DNA from: Membranihabitans maritimus
Lineage (GTDB): Bacteria; Bacteroidota; Bacteroidia; Chitinophagales; Saprospiraceae
Assembly (NCBI RefSeq): GCF_021729145.1
Contig: NZ_JAJSLW010000015.1
Coordinates: 64,560 to 128,559 of the forward strand
Reading direction: 5' to 3'
Length of the DNA stretch: 64,000 bases
How positions within the stretch are numbered: the first letter of the stretch is position 1; each line of letters opens with the position of its first letter. Below, in pieces: positions 49,903-57,765 of the stretch. A program made the position numbers and the translations under genes. The notes below the pieces were generated by a model, which searched no databases, was not told the DNA's origin, and saw only the letters and a list, made by a program, of their open reading frames with translations.

Positions 49903-50754
49903 TTACATTGAATCTTCTATAGCATTGTAATATCCTACACATTCTGCTATTCCCGCTAGTGGATCCGTATTGTCTTTTTCAAATTCGATACTGCATTTTC
50001 CGGCATATCCGGTCTTGGCGATAGCAGCGAACAGGGAGGGGAAATCAATCACACCACGTCCCATTTCACAAGACCTGCCTTTGGCTGTTGGTTCTGTTAC
50101 ATCTTTGATATGCATATCATATATGCGGTCCCCATATGCCATTGTCATGGCCACAGGGTCTTTGCCATATCTGCGGGTATGACCTACGTCGTGGCAAATG
50201 CCAATTCTGCGGTCAAATTTTTTTACTTTTTCATAAATGACTTCCGGGGTGGGGTATAGGTCGTCCCCAGGACCGTGATTGTGGATGGCAACCTGGAAGC
50301 CGTATTCTTTTACCTTTTCATCTACTAAGGGAAGTAGGTCATAGTTTGGTACTCCTATAATAAGTTGCACTCCTACTTTTTGAGCATAGTCAAATGCCTT
50401 GTTAACTTCCTCTTCGGACTTCATGTATATTGGTCCTACGGCATAGCCTTTAATATTGTGCTTTTCGCACTTGGCATGGAAATCGGCTATTTGTTTATCT
50501 GAACTATCCATAGGGAGGTGAAAATCTTTGATGCATAGATAGTTGATACCGACCCGTTGAGTCATTTCCAACGCATCATTCAGGGGGAATTTTACAAAGG
50601 TATACCCAGCCATACCCAGTTCATAAGATATTTTCCTGTTTTGGGAAGGTTTTTTAGAACTTGCAATTTGTGAAGGTAAAAGGTAAGGGGTTGCTGCCAG
50701 AGCTGTTATCTTCCATCCTGATTTTTTAAAGAAATCTCGTCGGTTGTTTTCCAT
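49903..50754 (-). CDS. Tat-exported sugar phosphate isomerase/epimerase-like protein
   Basis: This TIM-barrel protein of the xylose-isomerase-like/AP-endonuclease-2 superfamily has 283 residues and begins with a Tat signal (RRDFFKKSGWKITALAA). Metal-binding residues typical of the fold are seen in AIHNHGPGDDLYPTPE, GICHDVGHTRRYG, DMHIKDV and CSIEFEKDNTDP. Exported members occur near carbohydrate or inositol genes in this phylum. The substrate is unknown. The neighbouring GH97 gene fits a role in sugar breakdown. Confidence 0.82.
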   Translation of the reverse strand: MENNRRDFFKKSGWKITALAATPYLLPSQIASSKKPSQNRKISYELGMAGYTFVKFPLNDALEMTQRVGINYLCIKDFHLPMDSSDKQIADFHAKCEKHNIKGYAVGPIYMKSEEEVNKAFDYAQKVGVQLIIGVPNYDLLPLVDEKVKEYGFQVAIHNHGPGDDLYPTPEVIYEKVKKFDRRIGICHDVGHTRRYGKDPVAMTMAYGDRIYDMHIKDVTEPTAKGRSCEMGRGVIDFPSLFAAIAKTGYAGKCSIEFEKDNTDPLAGIAECVGYYNAIEDSM

Positions 50755-50840
50755 GTTATTTTAATTTTGAATCGGAATTTACGAAAATACTTACAATTTG
50801 ATTATTAATACTTAGGTAAATACAACTCATTAATATAAAA

Positions 50841-52427
50841 CTATCTCAATAAAGTAATGTCTCCGGATAATACTTTAATACTCCCATCATATAAAATCAA
50901 ATCAAGTAGATAGCCATATACCCCACTTTCCATTTGTTTCCCATTATTCGTTCCATTCCAGTTGACAGGTTGTGTCTCGTCTTGTTGATAAACCCTGTTG
51001 CCCCACCGGTCAAAAATGCGCATTGATTGAACTTTGATTAAAGCATCATTACCGTAAATTGTAAAAGTATCATTTAACCCATCTCCGTTAGGAGAAAAAG
51101 CATTGGGAATATAAATGTCGTATTCATCTAAAATCAAATGTACGAGGCTATCACATCCGATAGAAGATACAAGAGGAAAGGTAGAAGCTGTAGGTGAATT
51201 GAACCTATATGGGCCCATTTCAAACGTTTCTCCTTTAAAAAAATATTCTTGTACCGTATCGACGGATTCGGTCAACACTGTGAGATCCATGTGCACAGTG
51301 CTATCACAGCCATCACGGGTGGTAAAAGTATGAGTATATGAGCCGGATCTATTGAGATCCATTTCGCCGAATGCGAAAGTAGCGTCAGGACAAATTATTT
51401 TACGGGTCTGAGTTTCAAATGTAGGAATGATATAGTCATAGGGGGCAGAAAGTACACAGTTTCCCCCAGTCATAATCATGACCTGATACTTCCCTTCCCG
51501 CTGGTCAAACTGTAAAAATCTATCTGTTGCACCTACTATTGCTATCCCGTCACGGTACCATTGGTAATCAACGTTTTGACGTTCGGATGCGAGTAAGCCA
51601 AATTCCGGGTTACAGGGGTGTCCTATTTTTTCAATTGTAGGACCAAATAATTGGGAATTAGCCAGTATGAGGTTATCTAGAAAATAATATGGATTCACAG
51701 AAAGGTCCAATTCAATACAGTCAGGACCTATAGCTATTGCTGCGATATCTTCCGCAGGTGTTGTGGTGATTTCATATCGTCTCCATTCCTGACTCCCGCT
51801 TACATATACTTTTCCCAACACTTTCCATCCTGATCCGTTCGTAGGGCATCCATAGGAACGATCACCTACGCCAAAAGGTAAATTTTTGCAATCTGTAGTT
51901 CCATACAAAACCACATCCATTGGAGGGGATATATTCCTGTCGACAAATCCGATATGAAATTGAAAGGTATATTGTGTGCCTGCTTCCAATGGGGAGTTGA
52001 GGCAGGCGCCGGTATATTCTTTCCAATTAGGCTCCGGATTCCTCGTAAATCGACCATTGCGAAACCCGATATAGGCATCCCCGTCCGGGATGGGTTTGGG
52101 AAGGGGGAATTGATCTCTTTCAAAATATCCACATCGATTCATATAATCCGTGGTGGCTTCAGAAGCCTGAATCCAGGTTTTTGCACAATTCAGTTGAGAA
52201 TTACCAGATGGACAACAATCGATTTCTTCGAAAGATGGATTAGGAATATGGGATGGGGGTACAGACGTCTGACAATCACAATCCGGATCATTGAGGTCGA
52301 TGAGGCCGTCTTCATTATCGTCGATACCGTTATCGCATATTTCTCCTGTATTGACCTGACCCCACGAATGAACCGGGGCATTCAAAAATATAAAAAACAG
52401 GAATATATGAATGATTTTACACCACAT
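50841..52427 (-). CDS. T9SS type B-sorted cell-surface protein
   Basis: The 528-residue protein has a signal peptide (cleavage near VHSWG), a calcium-loop-like segment CDNGIDDNEDGLIDLNDPDCDC, a jelly-roll-like domain (residues about 45-260, IPNPSFEE), Ig-like segments with TRDGCDSTVHMDLTV, and a C-terminal gliding-motility-type sorting domain (IPNAFSPNGDGLNDTFTIYG, MRIFDRWGNRVYQ, NGKQMESGVYGYLL). The end marks it as a substrate of the type IX secretion system. Function on the surface is unknown. Its promoter region lies next to the zinc-type operator of the divergent operon. Confidence 0.88.
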   Translation of the reverse strand: MWCKIIHIFLFFIFLNAPVHSWGQVNTGEICDNGIDDNEDGLIDLNDPDCDCQTSVPPSHIPNPSFEEIDCCPSGNSQLNCAKTWIQASEATTDYMNRCGYFERDQFPLPKPIPDGDAYIGFRNGRFTRNPEPNWKEYTGACLNSPLEAGTQYTFQFHIGFVDRNISPPMDVVLYGTTDCKNLPFGVGDRSYGCPTNGSGWKVLGKVYVSGSQEWRRYEITTTPAEDIAAIAIGPDCIELDLSVNPYYFLDNLILANSQLFGPTIEKIGHPCNPEFGLLASERQNVDYQWYRDGIAIVGATDRFLQFDQREGKYQVMIMTGGNCVLSAPYDYIIPTFETQTRKIICPDATFAFGEMDLNRSGSYTHTFTTRDGCDSTVHMDLTVLTESVDTVQEYFFKGETFEMGPYRFNSPTASTFPLVSSIGCDSLVHLILDEYDIYIPNAFSPNGDGLNDTFTIYGNDALIKVQSMRIFDRWGNRVYQQDETQPVNWNGTNNGKQMESGVYGYLLDLILYDGSIKVLSGDITLLR

Positions 52428-52567
52428 TTTTCGGGTATTGCGATGATGATCAAAATTGAAAAGCTAAATGGCAGGGTCATTCATTTAGCAAGCATATAAT
52501 ATACGAAGATTCATCGATATTTAAATTGAAAAATTACAGGGGCTTTAAAAAAAGTAAATTTATTTAT

Positions 52568-52582
52568 TGCAACATTGTTGCA
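52568..52582. promoter_or_regulatory. Operator-like palindrome TGCAAC-ATT-GTTGCA
   Basis: This perfect inverted repeat (6-bp arms, 3-bp centre) overlaps the TTG element of the adjacent promoter, so a bound repressor would block it. The operon behind it encodes metal-handling proteins, and Fur-family repressors such as Zur bind palindromes of this size. The assignment to Zur is inference. Confidence 0.65.
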
Positions 52583-52607
52583 TTTGATCAAATTGTTGCT
52601 ATCTTTG
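52578..52607 (+). promoter_or_regulatory. Bacteroidota-type promoter of the metal operon
   Basis: TTG at 52578-52580, a spacer of 19 bases and TATCTTTG at 52600-52607 match the TTG / TAnnTTTG consensus exactly. Transcription should begin around 52613, about 145 bases before the first gene. Confidence 0.75.
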
Positions 52608-52693
52608 TATTGGTAATGACCATAATGAGGAGTCGCAAATAGAAAGCCTAAAAGACCAATTAAGTAAAATCACTATTGGACACATTGGTTAGC

Positions 52694-52738
52694 ATAAGGG
52701 AGCATATCGTTTATAGTCAAAAAGCTCCCTTATTTTTT
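52694..52738 (+). terminator. Terminator-like hairpin in the leader of the metal operon
   Basis: ATAAGGGAGC (52694-52703) pairs fully with GCTCCCTTAT (52724-52733), followed by a T run to 52738. It lies between the promoter and the first gene, so it is either an attenuator or the end of a short RNA of about 125 bases. The leader also contains ACCAAT (52655-52660) that can pair with either ATTGGT at 52609-52614 or ATTGGT at 52684-52689. Confidence 0.7.
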
Positions 52739-52756
52739 AATATTAAATTTTGACCT

Positions 52757-52960
52757 ATGATCCCCAGGACATTTGAAGATTGGAAATATTGTATCACTGA
52801 GAAATGTAAAATTGAATTAACCCCGGATTTTGCTCGTAAAAGATTAGAAACCTTGAAAGACGCATCACAACAAGAAGCAAAAGTATTTATACAACATTAC
52901 GGTATTATCCATTGGCGAAATGTCGTGCGATGGTATAGCCGGGTAGTGAAAAATGCTTAA
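52757..52960 (+). CDS. Small 67-residue protein of unknown function
   Basis: The 67-residue product begins MIPRTFEDWKYCITEKCKIELT and ends WRNVVRWYSRVVKNA. It is charged, likely helical, and has no signal or membrane segment. It has two Cys residues and two His residues, which could bind a metal, but no pattern is conclusive. It is the first gene after the leader hairpin and lies 83 bases before the COG0523 gene on the same strand. Proteins with this general sequence look conserved in Bacteroidota to me, which I cannot verify here. Confidence 0.65.
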   Translation: MIPRTFEDWKYCITEKCKIELTPDFARKRLETLKDASQQEAKVFIQHYGIIHWRNVVRWYSRVVKNA

Positions 52961-53043
52961 TTCTTTAATTAATTATCTACTTGATTCCTGAGGATATTGA
53001 TCGGATATTTCCTGAGGAATTAAATCATAAAGAAATGTAAATT

Positions 53044-54270
53044 ATGAAAAAATTACCTGTAACCGTGCTTAGTGGATTCCTGGGAGCAGGAAAAACCACT
53101 CTTCTCAATCATATACTTCACAATAAATCAGGTATGAAAGTTGCCGTGATCGTGAATGATATGAGCGAGGTCAATATAGACGCGCAGTTTGTCGAAAATG
53201 AAAATGTGCTTTCCCGTACCGAAGAAAAGCTCGTGGAATTAAGTAATGGTTGCATTTGTTGCACACTGAGGGAAGATCTTATTATCGAAGTGCAACGATT
53301 GGCCGAAGAAAGGAGGTTTGATTATTTACTAATCGAAAGTACCGGAATTTCAGAGCCCATCCCTGTAGCTCAAACTTTTACATATCAGGATGACCTTTTG
53401 GGGGTTGACCTGAGCCAAATGAGTTATATTGATTGCATGGTTACGGTTGTGGATTCCTATAATTTTTTCAAAGATTTTGGAAGTGCGGACACCCTTACCG
53501 ACCGCAGTCTGAATGATGTAGAAGGCGATTTCCGTACTATCGTCAATTTGCTGACCGACCAGATCGAATTCGCTAATGTCATTGTAATTAATAAAACGGA
53601 CTTAACTAGCCCCGGAAAACTCAATTTACTAAAATCAGCACTACAAAAGCTCAATCCCGGAGCCAGACTCATAGAGACATCGTACGGGAGAATTGACCCC
53701 GGGGAAATCATGGGAACGGGACTTTTTGACTTCTATGAAGCCGAACAAAGCGCGGGATGGCTGGCTGAACTGGAAAAAGAAGAACATAACCCTGAAACGG
53801 AAGAATATGGTATCGGTTCATTTGTATTCCGTGACTCCCGTCCATTCCATGTCGATCGGTTTTGGAAGTATATACAAACCGGCTTTCCGGTGAATATTAT
53901 TCGAAGTAAAGGGTTATTCTGGGTCTCATCCCGACCAGACCAGGCCCTGGTATGGAGCCAGGCCGGAGGTTCATTGCGAGCTGATAGTGCCGGATTGTGG
54001 TGGGGTAGCATGCAGATGGATGAAAGAATGAAATATCCGGTGTTTTTACAAAATAGAGAACGCATTGAGGAAAATTGGGATTCCACCTTTGGGGACCGTA
54101 AAAACGAATTGGTTTTCATCGGACAGGATATGAATGTTGATGAAATCAAAACCCAATTGGAAAGATGTCTTTGCCGACCCTATGAAATTGATTCCATTGA
54201 ATGGGAAACCGGTCAACCCGACCCTTGGCCGGTCCAACGAATATATCCCTTGAAACAGAAAATCAATTAG
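53044..54270 (+). CDS. COG0523 (CobW/ZNG1-like) GTPase, putative zinc metallochaperone
   Basis: This is a cytoplasmic G3E GTPase of 408 residues. The P-loop GFLGAGKTT is at residues 11-19, the metal-binding CICC at 70-73, ESTGISEP follows, and NKTDL gives nucleotide specificity. The C-terminal CobW domain starts near residue 255 ([18 protein letters not shown]). Relatives induced under zinc limitation deliver zinc to client enzymes. The zinc-type operator and the metal-linked neighbours support that subgroup over cobalamin or nitrile-hydratase chaperones. Confidence 0.9.
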   Translation: MKKLPVTVLSGFLGAGKTTLLNHILHNKSGMKVAVIVNDMSEVNIDAQFVENENVLSRTEEKLVELSNGCICCTLREDLIIEVQRLAEERRFDYLLIESTGISEPIPVAQTFTYQDDLLGVDLSQMSYIDCMVTVVDSYNFFKDFGSADTLTDRSLNDVEGDFRTIVNLLTDQIEFANVIVINKTDLTSPGKLNLLKSALQKLNPGARLIETSYGRIDPGEIMGTGLFDFYEAEQSAGWLAELEKEEHNPETEEYGIGSFVFRDSRPFHVDRFWKYIQTGFPVNIIRSKGLFWVSSRPDQALVWSQAGGSLRADSAGLWWGSMQMDERMKYPVFLQNRERIEENWDSTFGDRKNELVFIGQDMNVDEIKTQLERCLCRPYEIDSIEWETGQPDPWPVQRIYPLKQKIN

Positions 54271-54355
54271 CACTTTTGAAGCCAGGGTTTGTAGGGTAAA
54301 AAAACGAAAATAATTAATCAATTGAAAATCAATTCACTTAGTAAAATGTAAAGGC

Positions 54356-54766
54356 ATGGAGCTAATATTCAAAGGTAAATCTGATTTTATAGGTATTGTT
54401 GCCAGTGGCCTATGTGCTATACACTGCGCAGCTACGCCATTTTTATTTGCCATCACCCCTTTTTTTGGAAAGGCGATCGCCGAAACTCAGCATAGCCACG
54501 GCCCTTGGTATTGGCATGCATTGGATTTAATATTTCTAATTTCAGGATTGATAGCAGTGTGGTTATCATCCCGTTGCCAAACCAATAGAAATATAAAAGT
54601 ATTTCTTTGGGCTACCTGGATTCTTTTGGCCATTGGACTGATTATGGAACACTATCACGTAAGTCCCGGGAGCTTTATTATGTATACGGGATCACTGGGA
54701 TTGATTGTCGCCCATGTATTCAATTTCCGCAACAAAATTCATAACCACAATGCAGATGAAAAGTGA
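54356..54766 (+). CDS. MerC-domain membrane protein
   Basis: The 136-residue protein has four hydrophobic segments and the MerC-like start DFIGIVASGLCAIHCAATPFLFAITPFF, whose Cys and His are the expected metal ligands. A second set of His residues follows (TQHSHGPWYWHALD). MerC proteins were first known as mercury importers, but homologs in Bacteroidota often accompany zinc-responsive genes. It ends overlapping the ABC ATPase start. Confidence 0.82.
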   Translation: MELIFKGKSDFIGIVASGLCAIHCAATPFLFAITPFFGKAIAETQHSHGPWYWHALDLIFLISGLIAVWLSSRCQTNRNIKVFLWATWILLAIGLIMEHYHVSPGSFIMYTGSLGLIVAHVFNFRNKIHNHNADEK

Positions 54767-55439
54767 AATGAACCATTCCGCATTACGGGTAGAAGGTTTG
54801 TTTTTTGCTTACCCGGGGGAAGAACAATTGAACTTCCCGGACCTGGAAGTAACTTCGGACAATCCCCTTCTTATTCTCGGCGACTCCGGGTGTGGTAAAA
54901 CGACATTCTTACATCTGTTGTCCGGCTTACTTAATCCGGATGGCGGATCAGTAGTATTAGACGGAAAGAATATTTCTACGCTCAATCCCGCAGCATGCGA
55001 TCGATTTCGCGGACAGAATATTGGTATGATATTCCAGCAGCCACATTTTATAGAAGCGTTGACTGTTTATGAAAATTTAAGAATATCTCCGTACCTCTCC
55101 CATATGAAGCAACCCCTTTCGGCATTGGAATCATCCATTCAGGAATTGAACCTGTCCGGGTTACTTAATAAATTACCTTCCCGGTTGAGTTCGGGAGAAC
55201 AACAGCGTGTAAGTATTATCCGGGCACTGATGAACCGCCCTAAACTCATTTTGGCCGATGAACCTACCAGTGCTTTGGACAATAAAAACTGTGCGGCAGT
55301 GATAGAACTACTGATCCGAAAAGCACGACAACTAAATGCCGTCCTAATCATTTGCACGCATGATGAACGTATTCGAAAAGAAGTCGAAAATGAATTGGAT
55401 CTTTCCGATATGACCTTGAATGTTACAGAGAAACCATGA
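54756..55439 (+). CDS. ABC transporter ATPase, MacB/LolD type
   Basis: From the start at 54756 (MKSEMNHSALRVEG) the protein has about 227 residues. ATG 54768 would be 4 residues shorter and is equally possible; both overlap or abut the MerC-like stop at 54766. Visible are Walker A GDSGCGKTT, the signature LSSGEQQRVSIIRAL, Walker B LILADEPTSALD and the switch His in ICTHDER. Its family works with FtsX-type permeases that move substrates across or out of the membrane instead of importing small solutes. The permease gene starts inside its stop (ATGA). Confidence 0.92.
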   Translation: MKSEMNHSALRVEGLFFAYPGEEQLNFPDLEVTSDNPLLILGDSGCGKTTFLHLLSGLLNPDGGSVVLDGKNISTLNPAACDRFRGQNIGMIFQQPHFIEALTVYENLRISPYLSHMKQPLSALESSIQELNLSGLLNKLPSRLSSGEQQRVSIIRALMNRPKLILADEPTSALDNKNCAAVIELLIRKARQLNAVLIICTHDERIRKEVENELDLSDMTLNVTEKP

Positions 55440-56728
55440 TACGAAAAATTGCTTTAAAAAATATTGGATACAAACCTTTGAATACCGTATTATGCCTGGC
55501 ATTATTGACCTTTAGTGTAAGCATTATTACCCTGATTGTCATTTTGCAAAAGGATATCGAAGAAAAGTTTCAGAATGACCTGCGGGACATTGATTTGGTA
55601 ATGGGGGCCAAGGGAAGCCCGTTACAACTGGTTTTATCCGCTCTCTATCATGTAGATGCACCTACGGGTAATATAAAGCTGGCAGAGGCAAAGAAAATTA
55701 TGAATAGTCCCATTGTAGAACAGGCTATCCCGCTGGCTTATGGCGACTCCTACAATGGTTACCGTATCCTGGGCACAGAACAAGCCTATTTGCAAAAATA
55801 TGATGCGGAACTGGAGGCCGGTAATTGGTTTGACAAAGACATGGAAGCCATATTAGGTGCGAATGTGGCTGTGGCTTCAGGATTGAAAATTGGTGATACG
55901 TTTGTGGGGACACACGGTGATGTGGAAGGCGGCCACCTCCACGAGGATCACAAATACACCGTAGAGGGTATTCTCCGGTCCAACCATAGTGTGATAGATA
56001 ATCTTGTCCTTACCAATATTCCCAGTGTATGGAGGGTCCATTCTTCACAACAGGATGGAGGGTCAAAGGAGCCTTCACATGAAGAACACCACCATGATGA
56101 AGAACATCATGAAAGTCATCAGCACGATCATCCTGAAAGCCATGAACCCGGTCACGATAATCACGAAGAGAAGATCATTGCGGATAGCATGGATATTACG
56201 GCCGTTCTTATGAATTTCAAAACCAAAATGGCCTTGCTCAATATGCCCCGAACCATAAATGAGCAGACTTCCATGCAAGCCGTCAATCCTGGCATGGAGA
56301 TCAACCGGTTATTTTCCTTAATTGGTATCGGAGCTACTACTCTCCGCATGATAGCCGGTGGGATAATGCTTATTTCCGGATTTAGTATTTTCTTTATTCT
56401 CTACAATCGCATGGAGGACCGGAAATATGAATTGGCATTGCTTCGGGCAGTAGGATATCGTCCGGTACGTTTGTTATACTTGTTACTTTGGGAAGGTATA
56501 ATCCTTTCGATTTCCGGGTATTTCCTGGGGGTATTCCTGTCACGGGCCGGCTTGTGGTTTATTAATAAAAAGGCGTCGGCTGACTTTCATATGGTATTCT
56601 CTTCATATTACCATAGCAGCGAGGCCTGGATTTTTTTACTGACGATAGGGGTGGGGATATTAGCTACATTGCTCCCGGCCATACGTGCTATGAGAATGAA
56701 TGTATCCCGTGTCCTGGCAGAAAATTAA
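55436..56728 (+). CDS. FtsX/MacB-type ABC permease with histidine-rich loop
   Basis: The 430-residue protein has one N-terminal membrane segment (VLCLALLTFSVSIITLIVI), a large periplasmic domain and three C-terminal segments typical of MacB/LolC permeases (LLRAVGYRPVRLLYLLLWEG). Residues 215-243 contain 12 histidines within 29 positions (for example HEEHHHDEEHHESHQH), with further His at 160-172. Such loops bind zinc or similar metals. The start overlaps the ATPase stop by four bases. Transport direction and cargo are unknown. Confidence 0.9.
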   Translation: MIRKIALKNIGYKPLNTVLCLALLTFSVSIITLIVILQKDIEEKFQNDLRDIDLVMGAKGSPLQLVLSALYHVDAPTGNIKLAEAKKIMNSPIVEQAIPLAYGDSYNGYRILGTEQAYLQKYDAELEAGNWFDKDMEAILGANVAVASGLKIGDTFVGTHGDVEGGHLHEDHKYTVEGILRSNHSVIDNLVLTNIPSVWRVHSSQQDGGSKEPSHEEHHHDEEHHESHQHDHPESHEPGHDNHEEKIIADSMDITAVLMNFKTKMALLNMPRTINEQTSMQAVNPGMEINRLFSLIGIGATTLRMIAGGIMLISGFSIFFILYNRMEDRKYELALLRAVGYRPVRLLYLLLWEGIILSISGYFLGVFLSRAGLWFINKKASADFHMVFSSYYHSSEAWIFLLTIGVGILATLLPAIRAMRMNVSRVLAEN

Positions 56729-56751
56729 TTCATGAAAATTATTGAAAATAT

Positions 56752-57270
56752 ATGATACCCATTTTAAATTTTGGACTGGTAGGTACCCTGATAATGTGGC
56801 AGATTGTGGTATTTATAGTTCCTTTCCGGTTTCATGCAGGGGATTACAGCACTAATCAGAATATTCCAGCTGATGAGATCCGGGAAATAGTCAAAGTACC
56901 CTGGACTACCTTAATGTTTATCGATTATGAAGAAAAATACTTCGAAGAAACCGATATGGAAATGTTGGCACCTGTATTCACAGAAGAGCTTAAAAAACTC
57001 GACGGAAAACGAGTAGAAGTGGAAGGATTTGTCATCCCGTTGGATGAAATGGGAACGGCAATTGCCTTATCTGCCAATCCCTACGCTTCTTGCTTTTTTT
57101 GTGGTCAGGCCAGTCCTGCTTCCGTTATGAGTATTTATTTCAAAGACCAGAAAAGGAAATACGAAATTGATGAATATCTCTATTTTGAAGGGGAATTAAA
57201 GTTGAATTACGACGATCCTTTAGAGTTTTACTATATATTGAAAGAGGCAAAAGAAGTAGAAGAATATTAA
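56752..57270 (+). CDS. DUF3299-like protein with conserved CxxCG segment
   Basis: The 172-residue protein begins with one hydrophobic segment (LVGTLIMWQIVVFIVPF) and continues with a soluble domain: GKRVEVEGFVIPLDE, followed by NPYASCFFCGQASPASVMSIYFK. This pattern fits DUF3299, a family often encoded next to MacB-type ABC genes with His-rich permeases. The Cys pair could bind metal. It closes the operon, 23 bases after the permease. Function unknown. Confidence 0.8.
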   Translation: MIPILNFGLVGTLIMWQIVVFIVPFRFHAGDYSTNQNIPADEIREIVKVPWTTLMFIDYEEKYFEETDMEMLAPVFTEELKKLDGKRVEVEGFVIPLDEMGTAIALSANPYASCFFCGQASPASVMSIYFKDQKRKYEIDEYLYFEGELKLNYDDPLEFYYILKEAKEVEEY

Positions 57271-57765
57271 ATATAGTGATATTCAAAAGAAAGGTTAGCG
57301 ATTCCAAATAACACCTATAAATTGTAGTCAATTAATTGTGCCGGTTTTTTTTCTTACTTTAAATCTCAGTCTTAATTGATCTAGTTTTCCAGTTAGGGAG
57401 AGCGTAAAGGGTTAAAGGACTTTTACCAATAGGCAATTGGATAAGCTTCAAAAGAACGCAGAATGGGGACAATCCGGAATAAGTTGATTATGTGCAGAAA
57501 GATTTTGAAGACAACCGAATTGGACTTTCAATCATCAGGTCGATTTCTTATATTTACGTCAGTTCGATGGGAAAGTTGAAAGCTCTGAAGGAGCGAAATA
57601 TTTCTAACCCTGGGGAGGAACCCAGGGTAGAAAACAAGCAGAAACCATTATTCGTCGAACACGCGTTATAGTTAGAATTTTAATAACGTTGGATTACGCA
57701 AGTTTGGAGACTGAGGACTGTATCAACTTCATCTGGCTCGTTGTTCAACAATTATTCAGGTAAAT
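57271..57765. other. 495-bp intergenic region containing a REP-like hairpin unit
   Basis: No gene is convincing. At 57581-57628 two hairpins stand in a row: GCTC...GAGC (57582-57594) and ACCCTGGG-GAGGAA-CCCAGGGT (57607-57628, 8-bp arms), separated by GAAATATTTCTA. The layout resembles short intergenic palindromic repeats that are common in this phylum. The promoter of the phospholipase gene must also lie here but I could not identify it. Confidence 0.5.
57581..57628. repeat. REP-like double hairpin
   Basis: A weak first stem is followed by a perfect 8-bp stem with a 6-base loop. Only one copy occurs in the window, so the claim that it is a genome repeat rests on its resemblance to known Bacteroidota intergenic repeats. 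Confidence 0.4.

Noticed and set aside
52616..52642. Eight-codon leader frame before the metal operon as a real coding gene
   Set aside because: It is too short to support from sequence alone. I mention it only as part of the leader finding.
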